A DNA stretch of 64,000 nucleotides, taken from Enhydrobacter aerosaccus. Lineage in GTDB: Bacteria; Pseudomonadota; Alphaproteobacteria; Reyranellales; Reyranellaceae. Shown piece by piece: positions 8,425-19,497 of this stretch. Below the pieces are notes generated by a model, which saw only the letters and a program-made list of their open reading frames with translations, had not been told where the DNA came from and made no database searches. The position numbers and the translations under genes were made by a program. Location of the stretch: the NCBI GenBank assembly GCA_903832005.1, contig CAIKZO010000075.1, forward strand, positions 1 through 64,000, given 5' to 3'. Every line of letters begins with the position of its first letter. Within the stretch, counting starts at the first letter, position 1.

Positions 8425-8450
8425 CCATTAAATTTCCATTTATTTAATGG
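8425..8450 (+). other. AT-rich hairpin in the argS leader
   Basis: CCATTAAAT (8425-8433) pairs perfectly with ATTTAATGG (8442-8450) around an 8-base loop, ending 35 bases before the argS ATG. It has no T-run, so it is not an intrinsic terminator. It could be a protein-binding palindrome or a leader structure. The ATG at 8447 inside it would give an in-frame 13-residue extension to ArgS, which is unlikely to be used. Confidence 0.4.
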
Positions 8451-8485
8451 ACGCCGTCCAACGCGATGAGAGATACCCGCGCGCC

Positions 8486-10225
8486 ATGAATCCTTATCGC
8501 CACTTCATCGAAGAAATCACCAAAGCCCTCCAGGCCCTGCAGGCCGCGGGCGAGCTTCCGGCCGGGCTGGATTTTTCCGCCATCACCGCCGAGCCGCCGC
8601 GCGATGCCGCCCTGGGCGACATCTCGACCAACGCCGCGATGGTGCTGGCCAAGCCCGCGGGCAAGAAGCCGCGCGACATCGCCGATGCGCTGTTGCCGCG
8701 CCTCAAGGCGATCCCCGACGTGGTCGACGGCGCGGTCGCGGGACCGGGCTTCATCAACCTCAAGCTCACCGATTCGTTCTGGCGCGCCCGGCTCGGCGAC
8801 TGCCTGAAGGAGGGCATCGCCTACGGCGACTCTTCGATGGGCAAGGGCCGCAAGGTCAACGTCGAGTATGTCTCGGCCAATCCGACCGGGCCGCTGCACG
8901 TGGCGCATGCGCGTGGCGCCGTCGTGGGCGACGCGCTCGCCAACCTGCTGATGAAGGCGGGCTACGACGTCACCAAGGAATACTACATCAACGACGCGGG
9001 CGCGCAGGTCGACAAGCTCGGCCAGTCGACCTACCTCCGCTACAAGGAAGCGCTCGGCGCGGACATCGGCACGATCCCCGAAGGCCTCTATCCGGGCGAA
9101 TATCTGAAGGACGTGGGTGCGGCGATCGCCAAGCGCGACGGTGCACGCTGGATCGACAAGCCCGAGGCCGACTGGCTGCCCGAGATGCGCAGCTTCGCCA
9201 TCGCTTTCCTGATGGCCGAGATCAAGCAGGACCTCGAGACGCTGGGCGTGCACATCGACGTCTATTCGTCGGAGCGCGCGCTGGTCGAGGGCGGCGCGGT
9301 CGACAGCGCCTTCGAGACGCTGACGAAGCAGGGGCTGATCTACCAGGGCCGGCTCGAGCCGCCCAAGGGCAAGACGCCTGACGATTGGGAAGACCGCGAG
9401 CAGACGCTGTTCCGCGCCACCCAGTTCGGCGACGAGGTCGATCGTCCTCTGAAGAAGTCGGATGGTGGCTGGACTTACTTCGCCAACGACATCGCCTACC
9501 ATCACGACAAGTTCCAGCGCGGCTTCGCCGACATGATCGACATCTGGGGCGCCGATCACGGCGGCTACGTGAAGCGCATGAAGGCGGCGGTGAGCGCGAT
9601 CACCGACAAGAAGGGCGAGCTCGACGTGAAGCTCTGCCAGCTCGTGCGCGTGCTCAAGAACGGCGAGCTGGTGCGCATGTCCAAGCGCGCCGGGACTTTT
9701 GTCACGCTCAGGGATCTATTGGACGAGGTCGGTCCAGATGTTGTGCGGTTCACGATGTTGACCCGCAAGAACGACGCGTCCTTCGATTTCGACCTTGTAA
9801 AGGCCACAGAACAGTCACGCGATAACCCGGTCTGGTACGTGCAGTATTGCCATGCGCGCTGCCGCTCCGTGATGCGGCAGGCGAGCGCCGCCGGCATCGC
9901 GGCGGAGGGGCTGGACGGCACTCCTCTGGACCGACTGGGCGATGCCGGCGAACTCGCGCTCATTCGTCTTATCGCGCAATGGCCGCGCCAGATCGAGGCG
10001 GCGGCCACGGCCCATGAGCCTCATCGCATCGCCTTCTATCTCAACGACCTTGCGGCCGCCTTCCACGCGCATTGGAACCGGGGCAAGGAAGACAATGTGC
10101 GGTTCGTCGTCGAGGGGGACGCCGAGATCACGCGGGCGCGTCTTGCGTTGGTACAGGCCGTCCGTTTTGTGATAGAATCTGGATTAAAGGTCTTCGGCGT
10201 AACACCCGTCGAGGAAATGAGATAA
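8486..10225 (+). CDS. argS: Arginine--tRNA ligase
   Basis: This 579-aa class I aminoacyl-tRNA synthetase charges tRNA-Arg. The N-terminal Add-1 domain (residues 1-90) is followed by the HIGH-type motif in [13 protein letters not shown] (HVAH near 129) and, near residue 405, [20 protein letters not shown], the KMSK-equivalent region. The C-terminal half is the DALR anticodon-binding domain, ending [12 protein letters not shown] chose the ATG at 8486 ([10 protein letters not shown] follows) because ArgS proteins begin there. The in-frame ATG at 8447 adds 13 residues unlike the family. The SPOR gene follows after 3 bases, so the two are co-transcribed. Confidence 0.94.
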   Translation: MNPYRHFIEEITKALQALQAAGELPAGLDFSAITAEPPRDAALGDISTNAAMVLAKPAGKKPRDIADALLPRLKAIPDVVDGAVAGPGFINLKLTDSFWRARLGDCLKEGIAYGDSSMGKGRKVNVEYVSANPTGPLHVAHARGAVVGDALANLLMKAGYDVTKEYYINDAGAQVDKLGQSTYLRYKEALGADIGTIPEGLYPGEYLKDVGAAIAKRDGARWIDKPEADWLPEMRSFAIAFLMAEIKQDLETLGVHIDVYSSERALVEGGAVDSAFETLTKQGLIYQGRLEPPKGKTPDDWEDREQTLFRATQFGDEVDRPLKKSDGGWTYFANDIAYHHDKFQRGFADMIDIWGADHGGYVKRMKAAVSAITDKKGELDVKLCQLVRVLKNGELVRMSKRAGTFVTLRDLLDEVGPDVVRFTMLTRKNDASFDFDLVKATEQSRDNPVWYVQYCHARCRSVMRQASAAGIAAEGLDGTPLDRLGDAGELALIRLIAQWPRQIEAAATAHEPHRIAFYLNDLAAAFHAHWNRGKEDNVRFVVEGDAEITRARLALVQAVRFVIESGLKVFGVTPVEEMR

Positions 10226-10228
10226 AAA

Positions 10229-11149
10229 ATGCACATTCGCCGGCCCCCTCCCGGCGACGGACCAAGGATTTACCGACCCAACGAGTCGGTTGCCGTGCGG
10301 CTCGATCCGCCGTCGCGGCCCGTCGCTTACGAACCCGAGTCGATTCCGCCCACGCCGCGGGACACGTTGCTGTCGCGGGTCAACCGACGCCGCGGCCAGA
10401 TCCTCACCGCCATGGTCTCGGTTGCCGCCATCGCGAGCTTCGGCTCGGTGGTCTGGTGGGCCCATAACCAGGACGTGAAGGCCGGCGGCAAGGGGCTCGA
10501 GCCCCTGGTCGTCCAGGCGCCGGCCACGCCGACGCGGATCAAGCCCGAGAACGCGGGCGGCCTGGTGCCTCCGAACCAGGACAAGGAAGTCTACAACCGC
10601 ATCCAGCCCAACACCGTGCCGGTCCAGCCCGAGAAGCTGCTGCCGGGCCCGGAGACGCCGAAGCTGCCCCCGGCCGGCGTGTTGCCGACCCAGCCGCCCA
10701 AGGCGCCTGAGCCCGAGGCCACCAAGGCACCGACGCCGTTGCAGAGCGCCTCCGCGACGGCACCTGCGGCTACCGCTCCGGCCGTGACACCGCCGGCCGC
10801 TCCCGCCAGCGCCCCGCCGATTGCCGACAAGCCCGCGACGCCGCCGGCTGCCGGTCCCTCGATCGCCAGCCTGATCGACAACATGTCTGGACCGGCCGGT
10901 GGCTGGCGCATCCAGATCGCCTCGGTGAAGAGCGAGGACGTGGCCAAGTCGACCTGGGCACGCGTCTCGACCGCCAACGGCGACGTGCTCGCCAGCCTGA
11001 AGATGCAGCCCATCCGCGTCGATCTCGGCGAGAAGGGCGTGTGGTATCGCGTGCAGGCGGGTCCGCTCGACGAGAAGCAGGCGCAGAGCGTTTGCAGCAC
11101 GCTGAAGGGCCGCAAGTCCGACTGCGTCATCGTTCCGCCGGCCCGCTGA
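10229..11149 (+). CDS. SPOR-domain membrane protein
   Basis: A 306-aa bitopic inner-membrane protein. A basic cytoplasmic N-terminus leads into one transmembrane helix (about residues 52-75, ending VVWWAHNQ). A long proline/alanine/threonine-rich periplasmic linker follows (about 90-215). The C-terminal SPOR domain (about 225-304) contains GGWRIQIASVKSED and GVWYRVQAGPL. SPOR domains bind septal peptidoglycan stripped of stem peptides. The gene is tightly linked to argS upstream (3 bases) and nagZ downstream (10 bases), the usual alphaproteobacterial order, which supports a division or cell-wall role. Confidence 0.87.
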   Translation: MHIRRPPPGDGPRIYRPNESVAVRLDPPSRPVAYEPESIPPTPRDTLLSRVNRRRGQILTAMVSVAAIASFGSVVWWAHNQDVKAGGKGLEPLVVQAPATPTRIKPENAGGLVPPNQDKEVYNRIQPNTVPVQPEKLLPGPETPKLPPAGVLPTQPPKAPEPEATKAPTPLQSASATAPAATAPAVTPPAAPASAPPIADKPATPPAAGPSIASLIDNMSGPAGGWRIQIASVKSEDVAKSTWARVSTANGDVLASLKMQPIRVDLGEKGVWYRVQAGPLDEKQAQSVCSTLKGRKSDCVIVPPAR

Positions 11150-11159
11150 GGCGTTACCG

Positions 11160-12191
11160 ATGGCCTTGCCGCGCGCGGCGATCCTGGGCTGCGCCGGTCT
11201 CGATCTGACAGCGGAGGAGCGCGCCTTCTTCCGCGATGCCGATCCGCTGGGCTTCATCCTGTTCGCGCGCAATATCGACACTCCCGAGCAGGCGCTGCGC
11301 CTCACCGAGGAATTGCGCTCGTGCGTGGCGCGGGCCGAGGCGCCGGTGCTGATCGATCAGGAAGGCGGGCGCGTGGCGCGCCTGCGGCCGCCCCACTGGC
11401 GCAAGGCGCCGCCGGGCCGCCTGCTGGGCGAGCTCTACGAACGCGATCCCGAAAAGGGGTTGCTGGCGACAAAGCTCAACGCGCACCTGCTAGCGGCCGA
11501 CTGCGCGTCGATCGGCTGCGACGTCGATTGCCTGCCGGTGCTCGACATCGCCTTTCCCGAAACGCACGCCGTGATCGGCGACCGCGCCTATGCGGCCGCG
11601 CCCGGACCGGTGGCGGCGCTGGGCCGGGCCGCTGCCGAAGGGCTGATGGCCGAGGGCGTGATGGCGGTGATCAAACACATCCCCGGCCACGGCCGCGCCG
11701 CGGTCGATTCGCATTTGTCGCTGCCCGAGGTCGCGGCATCGCGCGCCGAGCTGGAGCAGACCGATTTCCTGCCATTCAAGCTCCTGGCCGACCTGCCGTG
11801 GGCGATGACCGCACATGTGCTCTATCGCGCGATCGATCCGGCGGCGGCGCTCACGGTTTCAGCACGCGGCGTGAAGGACGTGATCCGCGACCATGTCGGC
11901 TTCGAGGGGCTGCTGCTGTCGGACGACCTGTCGATGCAGGCGCTGGGCGGCTCGCTCGGGGAACGCGCGGCGCGGGCGCTGGTGGCGGGCTGCGACATCG
12001 CCCTTCACTGTAATGGGAAGAGGGAAGAAATGGCCGAGGTCGTGGCCCATACCGGGCCGATGACGGCGGCTGCCGGGCGGCGTTTCGACGCCGGACGGAA
12101 GGCCCTGGCGCGGCAGCGGGCGCCGCTTGGGAAAGCGGGCCTCGCCGATGCCGAAAAGCAGGTCGCGGCGCTGCTTCCCGGGTGGGGATAA
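11160..12191 (+). CDS. nagZ: Beta-N-acetylhexosaminidase (peptidoglycan recycling)
   Basis: A 343-aa cytoplasmic glycoside hydrolase family 3 enzyme that removes GlcNAc from anhydro-muropeptides. Signature sequences are LIDQEGGRVARLRPP (near 64-78), the family motif VIKHIPGHGRAAVDSH (about 169-184) with catalytic Asp/His on its flexible loop, and LLLSDDLSMQALGG with the nucleophile region near 258. There is no signal peptide, as expected for NagZ. It is placed between a SPOR protein and scpA in the conserved cluster. Confidence 0.93.
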   Translation: MALPRAAILGCAGLDLTAEERAFFRDADPLGFILFARNIDTPEQALRLTEELRSCVARAEAPVLIDQEGGRVARLRPPHWRKAPPGRLLGELYERDPEKGLLATKLNAHLLAADCASIGCDVDCLPVLDIAFPETHAVIGDRAYAAAPGPVAALGRAAAEGLMAEGVMAVIKHIPGHGRAAVDSHLSLPEVAASRAELEQTDFLPFKLLADLPWAMTAHVLYRAIDPAAALTVSARGVKDVIRDHVGFEGLLLSDDLSMQALGGSLGERAARALVAGCDIALHCNGKREEMAEVVAHTGPMTAAAGRRFDAGRKALARQRAPLGKAGLADAEKQVAALLPGWG

Positions 12192-12244
12192 GGGCCCGAA
12201 TCGATTCGCATTGCGGGCTTCTAATGGACTAGACCGAAGCCAGC

Positions 12245-13062
12245 ATGAACGAGCCCGCCAACCCGCCTCCCGCCGACGGCTCCGTGACTGACAAATTTGC
12301 GTCAGACCGGCCCGACGTCATCGCGCCGGGCGAGGGCGAGCTGATCGTCAATCTGGAGGGTTTCGAAGGCCCGCTCGACCTGTTGCTGGGCTTGGCCCGC
12401 GACCAGAAGGTCGATCTGCGGCGCATTTCGATGGTGGCGCTGGTCGACCAGTACCTGGGCTATATCGCCCAGGCCCGCAGGATCCGCCTCGAACTCGCCG
12501 CCGACTATCTCGTCATGGCGGCCTGGCTCGCCTACCTGAAGTCCCGGCTGCTGCTGCCGGAGCCGCCGGCTGGCGAGGAGCCCTCGGCGCAGGAGATGGC
12601 CGACGCGCTGCAGTGGCAGCTGCGCCGCCTCGAGGCGATCCAGGAAGCGGGCGTTCGCCTGATGGCGCGGCCGCAGCTTGGCAAGGACATCTTCTCCCGC
12701 GGCCAACCGGAAGGCGTGATCGTCGTGCGCCGGGCGGTGTGGGACGTGAAGCTCTACGACCTGCTCGCCGCCTACGGCCATCAGGTGAAGCCGAAGGACG
12801 CCGACACCTACCAGATCAAGCCGATGGAGTTCTTCTCCGTCGAGGAAGCCGCCGAGCGCCTGAGCAAGATGCTGGGCATCGCGATCGACTGGCAGACATT
12901 GGAAACGTTCCTGCCGGCCGGTCTCACTGATCCTGGCCGTCGTCGCTCGGCGATCGCGGCGACGTTCGTCGCCGGCCTTCAGCTCGCCAAGGACGGCCAG
13001 ATCGAGCTGCGCCAGAGCGAGCGTTTCGGCCCCATCCAATTGCGTAAACGTACCGAACAGCG

Positions 13063-13066
<4 letters not shown>
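12245..13066 (+). CDS. scpA: Segregation and condensation protein A (kleisin)
   Basis: A 273-aa kleisin of the SMC-ScpAB condensin. The N-terminal region has the ScpA hallmark LEGFEGPLDLLLGLARDQKV (near 38-57), the SMC-neck contact. A helical middle part and a C-terminal winged-helix region (near 195-265) follow. A short N-terminal acidic, proline-rich lead (residues 1-25) precedes the conserved part. Its stop codon overlaps the GTG start of scpB, giving translational coupling that suits proteins of one complex. Confidence 0.93.
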
Positions 13067-14043
<977 letters not shown>

Positions 14044-14166
14044 GCGTCGGCGAGACGGCGCTGCTAAGCCGCATTCCGGCCCCATTTCGACCGGTTGCCG
14101 GATTTGCGGTGGGTGCCATAATCGGGCACACACGCCGAGTGAAATCCGTTTTGGGAGCATTGTTAC

Positions 14167-14424
14167 ATGGGTAGCTTCAGCATCTGGCACTGGATCATCG
14201 TGCTGGCCGTTGTGCTGCTGCTGTTCGGCGGTCGCGGCAAGGTTTCGCAGCTCATGGGCGACTTCGGCAAGGGCCTCTCGGCCTTCAAGAAGGGCGTCGG
14301 TGCGCAGTCGGAAGAGCCCGCGCAAACTGCCGGCCAGCCGGGCGACGCGGCAAAGCCGATCCAGGCGCAGACGACAACGACTCCGGGTGGCACCGTCCAC
14401 CAGGACACCGCCGCCAAGGTCTGA
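14167..14424 (+). CDS. tatA: Sec-independent protein translocase subunit TatA
   Basis: This 85-aa protein is the pore-forming subunit of the twin-arginine translocase, which exports folded proteins. A short N-terminal transmembrane helix (about 7-20, [15 protein letters not shown]) is followed by the hinge FGGRGK, an amphipathic helix [15 protein letters not shown], and a polar tail. The gene begins the tatA-tatB-tatC run; the gap from scpB is 123 bases, so a promoter may lie there. Likely clients in this window include the serine hydrolase at 62567 and the polyamine-type binding protein at 28117, both with twin-arginine-like signals. Confidence 0.94.
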   Translation: MGSFSIWHWIIVLAVVLLLFGGRGKVSQLMGDFGKGLSAFKKGVGAQSEEPAQTAGQPGDAAKPIQAQTTTTPGGTVHQDTAAKV

Positions 14425-14446
14425 TCGACCGTCGGGGTAGGCGTAA

Positions 14447-14974
14447 ATGTTCGGCATCGACAGTCCCGAGCTGCTGGTCATTCTGGTCGTGGCGCTGGTC
14501 GTCATCGGCCCGAAGGAGCTGCCTGCCTTGCTCAAGACCTGGGGCAAGTGGATGGCCACCATGCGCGGCATGGCCTCGGAGTTCCGTGGCCATGTCGACG
14601 AGATGGTCCGCCAGTCCGAGCTCGACCAGGTCAAGAAGACCCTCGAATCCTCGACCGGCGGCCTCGACTTCAAGTCGCTCGACCCGACCAAGGAGATGCG
14701 CAGCATCATCCAGGAGGGCGTGAGCGAGGGCGAGAAGGCCTTGGCCGACGCCAAGACCAGCCTCGATAACCCACTCGCCGAGCCCGAGTCGGCGCCGCAG
14801 ATCGGTATCGATCCGGCTCCCGAATCTTTGGCGGCTGCCCCCGAGGCGTTGGCCGAAGTGGTGTATCCCGCCGCTACCGAGCCTGAGGCCGCGGTGCCGC
14901 CGGAAACGCCACCAGCTGCGTCCCACGAGGACAAACCCCACGTGGACACGCCCAAAGCCGCGGCGGCCGGCTGA
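14447..14974 (+). CDS. tatB: Sec-independent protein translocase subunit TatB
   Basis: This 175-aa protein is TatB, the receptor partner of TatC. It starts MFGIDSPELLVILVVALVVI, the typical N-terminal helix. The conserved GPKELPALLKTWGKWMATMR follows, then an amphipathic helix and a variable acidic, proline/alanine-rich tail. It lies 22 bases after tatA. The gap to tatC is 88 bases, larger than usual in this operon, but I see no terminator in it. Confidence 0.93.
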   Translation: MFGIDSPELLVILVVALVVIGPKELPALLKTWGKWMATMRGMASEFRGHVDEMVRQSELDQVKKTLESSTGGLDFKSLDPTKEMRSIIQEGVSEGEKALADAKTSLDNPLAEPESAPQIGIDPAPESLAAAPEALAEVVYPAATEPEAAVPPETPPAASHEDKPHVDTPKAAAAG

Positions 14975-15062
14975 GCGCCAATAAGCGCTTTGAACTGAAA
15001 CGAAAAGACCGGCATAACGCGGCTCCGGTGCCGCAAGGCACGATGCCGCGAAATACCTTCCT

Positions 15063-15860
15063 GTGACCCAGACTCACGACGGACCCGAAGACGACAAGCC
15101 GATGCCGCTGCTCGATCACCTGATCGAGCTGCGCAAGCGGCTGATCTACGCGTTGCTCAGCTTCTTCGCGGTGTTCTTCGTCTCGTTCTACTTTGCCAAG
15201 CCGATCTTCTCGTTCCTGATCCAGCCCGCCCTGCATGATGGCTACAAGCTGCAGGTCCTCGATATCTTCGAGTTCTTCTTCGTCACGGTGAAGCTGTCGG
15301 CCTTCGTGTCGCTGATCGTGGGCTTCCCGCTGATCGCGGCGCAGCTCTGGTTCTTCGTGGCGCCCGGCCTCTACAAGAAGGAGAAGCGCGCCTTCCTGCC
15401 GTTCCTGGTCGCCACGCCGTTCATGTTCTATGCCGGCTGCGCGGTCATGTACTACATCGTCATGCCGTACGTGATCAATTTCATGCTGACCGTGTACGCG
15501 CCGCCCGACATCGAGAAGAACCTGCGCGCCTCCGATTACCTGGCGCGCGTGCTGCAGCTGGTCTTCGCCTTCGGCTTCGCCTTCGAGATGCCGGTGCTGC
15601 TGACCCTGATGGTGCGGGTCGGCCTCGTCACCACCGAGGGCCTGCGCGCCAAGCGCCGCTACGCCATCGTGATCTGCTTCATCGCGGCCGCGATCCTGGC
15701 GCCGCCCGACGTCATCAGCCAGATGGCGCTCGCCATTCCACTGTTGGCCTTCTACGAGATCAGTATCCTGATCGGCGGCCGCATCGAGAAGAATCGCGCG
15801 GCCGAGGAGAAGAAGACCGAGGAAGCCGAAGAAAACGACGGCTCGAACACCGGCAGCTAG
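15063..15860 (+). CDS. tatC: Sec-independent protein translocase subunit TatC
   Basis: This 265-aa, six-helix inner-membrane protein recognises twin-arginine signal peptides. Conserved parts include [20 protein letters not shown] (near 13-32), the first cytoplasmic recognition region. [10 protein letters not shown] follows near 78, then PGLYKKEKR and, further on, [11 protein letters not shown] near 175. The charged tail ([11 protein letters not shown]) is cytoplasmic. The start is a GTG at 15063 that begins exactly where family similarity begins. serS follows after 2 bases. Confidence 0.94.
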   Translation: MTQTHDGPEDDKPMPLLDHLIELRKRLIYALLSFFAVFFVSFYFAKPIFSFLIQPALHDGYKLQVLDIFEFFFVTVKLSAFVSLIVGFPLIAAQLWFFVAPGLYKKEKRAFLPFLVATPFMFYAGCAVMYYIVMPYVINFMLTVYAPPDIEKNLRASDYLARVLQLVFAFGFAFEMPVLLTLMVRVGLVTTEGLRAKRRYAIVICFIAAAILAPPDVISQMALAIPLLAFYEISILIGGRIEKNRAAEEKKTEEAEENDGSNTGS

Positions 15861-15862
15861 TC

Positions 15863-17152
15863 ATGCATGACATCCGTTTCATCCGGGAAAACCCCGCCGC
15901 CTTCGACGCCGGCCTGAAGAAGCGCCACCTGGCGCCGCTGTCGGCCGAGATCCTGGCGATCGATACGAGCCGGCGCGCCGCGATCACCGAGAGCGAGCAG
16001 ATCCAGGCCAGGCGCAAGTCGCTCAGCCAGCAGATCGGCATGGCCAAGCGCAAAGGCGAGAACGTCGATGCGCTGATGGCAGAGGTCGCGGGCCTCGAGG
16101 AGTCCCTGAAGAAGGGCGAACTGCTGGCGGCGGAGCTCGACGCCGAACTGACGCGCAAGCTGGAAGTGCTGCCCAACCTGCCGTTCGACGACGTGCCCGA
16201 CGGCACGGACGAAACCGGCAATGTCGAGATTCGCCGGGTCGGCAGCCAGCGCAACTTCAGCTTCAAGCCCAAGGACCACGTCGAGCTGGGCGAGGCGACG
16301 GGCGAGATGGACTTTGCCGCGGCCACCAAGATCTCCGGCGCGCGCTTCGTCTTCGTGAAGGGCAAGCTGGCGCGGCTCGAACGCGCGATCGCGCAGTTCA
16401 TGCTCGATCTGCACACGTCGGAAGAGGGCGGTTACACAGAGGTCAATCCGCCGCTGCTGGTGCGCGACAACGCCGCCTACGGTGTCGGCCAACTGCCGCG
16501 CTTCTCCGAGGAGATGTTCCACACCGACAACGGCTTCTGGCTGGTGCCGACTGCCGAGGTGCCGCTCACCAACCTGGTGAACGACACGGTGCAGGACGAG
16601 AAGGTGCTGCCGCTGCGCTATACCGCCTTCACACCGTGCTTCCGCTCCGAGGCGGGCGCGGCCGGCAAGGACACGCGCGGCATGATCCGCATGCACCAGT
16701 TCCCCAAGGTCGAGATGGTGTCGATCACCACGCCCGAGCAGTCGGCCGCCGAGCACGAGCGCATGACCGGTCGTGCCGAGGAAGTGTTGAAGCGGCTGGA
16801 GATTCCTTTCCGCACCATCGTGTTGTGCGGCGGCGACATGGGCCCGGCCTCGCGCAAGACCTACGACATTGAGGTCTGGCTGCCCGGGCAGAACGCCTAT
16901 CGCGAGATCTCGAGCTGCTCGAACTGCGGTGAGTACCAGGCGCGCCGCATGAACGCGCGCTATCGCCCGAAGGAAGGCAAAGGCACGCGCTTCCTGCACA
17001 CGCTCAATGGTTCCGGCCTCGCCGTCGGCCGCACGCTGATTGCCGTGCTGGAGAACTACCAGAACGAAGACGGCTCGGTGACTATCCCGGCCGCGCTGCT
17101 GCCTTACATGGGCGGCCTCACGACCCTGCCCGGCCCGACGGCCAAGAAGTGA
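15863..17152 (+). CDS. serS: Serine--tRNA ligase
   Basis: A 429-aa class II synthetase charging tRNA-Ser (and tRNA-Sec where present). An N-terminal antiparallel coiled-coil arm (about 30-105) is followed by the catalytic domain. Motif 2 is [20 protein letters not shown] (near 257-276), and motif 3 is [18 protein letters not shown] (near 385). The gene is 2 bases from tatC and overlaps surE by 4 bases, which couples translation along the operon. Confidence 0.95.
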   Translation: MHDIRFIRENPAAFDAGLKKRHLAPLSAEILAIDTSRRAAITESEQIQARRKSLSQQIGMAKRKGENVDALMAEVAGLEESLKKGELLAAELDAELTRKLEVLPNLPFDDVPDGTDETGNVEIRRVGSQRNFSFKPKDHVELGEATGEMDFAAATKISGARFVFVKGKLARLERAIAQFMLDLHTSEEGGYTEVNPPLLVRDNAAYGVGQLPRFSEEMFHTDNGFWLVPTAEVPLTNLVNDTVQDEKVLPLRYTAFTPCFRSEAGAAGKDTRGMIRMHQFPKVEMVSITTPEQSAAEHERMTGRAEEVLKRLEIPFRTIVLCGGDMGPASRKTYDIEVWLPGQNAYREISSCSNCGEYQARRMNARYRPKEGKGTRFLHTLNGSGLAVGRTLIAVLENYQNEDGSVTIPAALLPYMGGLTTLPGPTAKK

Positions 17153-17931
17153 CGCCTGAGAAGCTCGCCAAGGCCCGCATCCTCGTCACCAACGACGACG
17201 GCATCCATGCGCCCGGCCTCGAAGCGCTGATCGAGATCGCCAACCAGCTCTCGAACGATGTCTGGGTGGTGGCGCCCGAGTTCAACCAGAGCGGCGCCGG
17301 CCATTCGCTGTCGATCACCCGGCCGATCCGCGCACGCGACGTCGGCCCGAACAAGGTCGCGATCGAGGGCACGCCGACCGACTGCGTTCTCTACGCCGTC
17401 AAGCACCTGATGAAGGCGCGCAAGCCCGACCTCGTACTGTCGGGCGTCAACCGCGGCACCAACATGGCCGACGACGTGACCTATTCGGGCACCATCGCCG
17501 GCGCCATGGAAGGCTGCCTGCTCGGCCTGCCGTCGATCGCCTTCAGCCAGGCCTTCACGCACGACCATCCGATCAAGTGGGCGACGGCCACGGCTTTCGG
17601 TGCCGACGTGACGCGCAAGGCGCTGGCGGCCGGCTGGCCACACAACGTGTTCGTGAACGTGAACTTCCCCGACGTCGTCGCCTCCTCGGTGAAGGGCGTC
17701 CGCGTCACGCGCCAGGGCGTGCGCGCCTTCGGCAGCTCGATCGTCGAGCGCATCGATCCGCGCGGCGGCGCCTACTACTGGAATTCCTATACGCCGGGCG
17801 ATCACGAGCCCGACGATGAGGCCGACGTGGTCGCCATCCGTTCGGGCTACGTCTCGGTGACGCCCCTCCATCTCGACCTCACCCACGAGGCCACGCGGCG
17901 AAAGCTTGCAGCTGAGTTCGAGGCGACGTAG
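17149..17931 (+). CDS. surE: 5'/3'-nucleotidase SurE
   Basis: A 260-aa survival protein, a metal-dependent nucleoside monophosphatase. The metal-binding N-terminal motif is [17 protein letters not shown] (residues about 11-27). The Asn/Ser motif [19 protein letters not shown] follows near 100-118. The GTG start overlaps the serS stop (TGA inside GTGA). SurE with pcm directly downstream is a widely conserved stationary-phase survival pair. Confidence 0.94.
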   Translation: MTPEKLAKARILVTNDDGIHAPGLEALIEIANQLSNDVWVVAPEFNQSGAGHSLSITRPIRARDVGPNKVAIEGTPTDCVLYAVKHLMKARKPDLVLSGVNRGTNMADDVTYSGTIAGAMEGCLLGLPSIAFSQAFTHDHPIKWATATAFGADVTRKALAAGWPHNVFVNVNFPDVVASSVKGVRVTRQGVRAFGSSIVERIDPRGGAYYWNSYTPGDHEPDDEADVVAIRSGYVSVTPLHLDLTHEATRRKLAAEFEAT

Positions 17932-17945
17932 GCGGGGCAGGCGCG

Positions 17946-18593
17946 ATGAACGTCCCTGCCATGCAGCGTCTGATCGCCGAGCTGCGCAACTCGGGCATCG
18001 CCGACGAGAGCGTGCTGGCGGCCATCGCCGCGGTCGACCGCGAGCGCTTCGTGTCCGCGCCTTTTGCCGAGCGCGCCTGGGAGAACACCGCACTGCCGAT
18101 TTCCTTCGGCCAGACCATCAGCCAGCCGCTCGTGGTGGCGGCGATGACCGAGGCGCTGCGGGTCGGCCCGCGCATGAAGGTGCTCGAGATCGGCACCGGC
18201 TCGGGCTACCAGGCCGCCATCCTGGCCAAGATCGCGCGCCGCGTTTACACGGTCGAGCGCTTCAAGCCGCTCTCGAAGGAAGCCGAGAAGCTGCTGATCG
18301 ACATCGGCATCTTCAACATCGTCTTCGACGTGGGTGACGGCAGCAAGGGCTGGGCAGGCCAGGCGCCGTTCGACCGCATCATCGTGACGGCCGCAGCCGA
18401 GGAGCGACCGCAGGCGCTGATCGACCAGCTCGCCGTGGGCGGCATCCTGATCGTGCCGGTGGGCCGCGATCCAACCGCCCAGGTCGTCGAGCGCATCGTC
18501 AAGAGCGAGAGCGGCCTTCAACGTGACACATTGATGCCAGTGCGGTTCGTGCCGCTGGTCACCGGCCCTCTACCTGTACTGGGCGAGGGATAA
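17946..18593 (+). CDS. pcm: Protein-L-isoaspartate O-methyltransferase
   Basis: A 215-aa SAM-dependent repair enzyme that methylates isoaspartyl residues in aged proteins. The family N-terminus ALPISFGQTISQPLVVAAMT (near 56-75) is intact. SAM motif I VLEIGTGSGYQAAILA (near 81-96) and the later FDRIIVTAAAEERPQALIDQ are also present. It lies 14 bases after surE and 16 bases before the NlpD-like gene, the classical surE-pcm-nlpD order. Confidence 0.94.
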   Translation: MNVPAMQRLIAELRNSGIADESVLAAIAAVDRERFVSAPFAERAWENTALPISFGQTISQPLVVAAMTEALRVGPRMKVLEIGTGSGYQAAILAKIARRVYTVERFKPLSKEAEKLLIDIGIFNIVFDVGDGSKGWAGQAPFDRIIVTAAAEERPQALIDQLAVGGILIVPVGRDPTAQVVERIVKSESGLQRDTLMPVRFVPLVTGPLPVLGEG

Positions 18594-18609
18594 GCAGTAT
18601 TATCGACGG

Positions 18610-19494
18610 ATGAAAAGAGCCCTTCGCTTCCCTCTGCGATGGGCGGGCCAAAGCTGCACGCTGCTAACAGCAGTGGGGCTGATGGCCACGCTCGGCGCCT
18701 GTGACAACACGATCTATGGCGCCCGTGAAGGCACCATGGAGTATCCCGGCTCCGGCGCCGGCCCCAATGCCGTCCCGACCTACGTGGTCCGCAACCGCGA
18801 GACGGTCGACACCATCGCCCGCCGCTACGGCGTCTCATCCCAGACCATCATCGACCGCAACAGGCTCCAGGCGCCCTATACGCTGCAGCCCGGCCAGACG
18901 ATCGAAGTCCCGGGTGCGCGCGTCGTCGAGCCCTCGGGGCCGCAGCAGGCCTCCGCCGAGACCCAGACGGTTGCCTCCTCCGGTCCACGCGGACCGGTCA
19001 AGAAGGAGACCCTGGCGCCGCCTCCCGGCAGCAGCCAGGCCGAGCCACCCAATCCCGCCCGTCCGTCCGCTGGTGAGCCGACGCCGCTCAGCCCCGCTGC
19101 CACAGCACCGTCGGGCCCTGCCCCGCGCTTCGAGTGGCCGGCGCGCGGCAAGATCGTCGCGCCGTACGGTAGCCAGGGCGGCCAGAAGAGCGACGGCATC
19201 GATATCGCCACGGAAAAGGGCGCGCCGGTGAAGGCCGCCGACGGTGGCACCGTTGTCTATGCGGGCAGCGAAGTGCGCGGCATGGGCAACCTGCTGCTGA
19301 TCAGCCACACCAACGGCTACATCACCGCCTACGGCTACAATGACGAGCTGCTGGTGAAGAAGGGCGACACGGTTAGGAAGGGCCAGGTCATCGCCAAGGC
19401 CGGCACCTCCGGCGGCGCCACCGATCCGCGCGTCCACTTCGAGGTGCGCCACGCCGGCAAGACCATCGATCCGACGACGGTGTTGCCTCAGTAG
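18610..19494 (+). CDS. LysM-M23 lipoprotein, NlpD-like murein hydrolase activator
   Basis: A 294-aa predicted outer-membrane lipoprotein: a signal peptide ends in a lipobox (LGAC, Cys near residue 34). A LysM domain lies near 57-102 (TYVVRNRETVDTIARRYGVS), then a Pro/Ala/Ser linker, then a LytM/M23 domain near 175-292. Two metal ligands of active M23 peptidases appear lost: KSDGID stands where H-x-x-x-D is expected, and AYGYND stands where AYAHND occurs in E. coli NlpD; RVHFEVR is kept. This fits a non-catalytic activator of cell-wall amidases rather than a peptidase. It ends the surE-pcm run. Confidence 0.85.
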   Translation: MKRALRFPLRWAGQSCTLLTAVGLMATLGACDNTIYGAREGTMEYPGSGAGPNAVPTYVVRNRETVDTIARRYGVSSQTIIDRNRLQAPYTLQPGQTIEVPGARVVEPSGPQQASAETQTVASSGPRGPVKKETLAPPPGSSQAEPPNPARPSAGEPTPLSPAATAPSGPAPRFEWPARGKIVAPYGSQGGQKSDGIDIATEKGAPVKAADGGTVVYAGSEVRGMGNLLLISHTNGYITAYGYNDELLVKKGDTVRKGQVIAKAGTSGGATDPRVHFEVRHAGKTIDPTTVLPQ

Positions 19495-19497
19495 CGG

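Noticed and set aside
8447-8485. Upstream ATG extending ArgS by 13 residues
   Set aside because: It lies in the leader hairpin, adds sequence unlike ArgS proteins, and the ATG at 8486 matches the family start.
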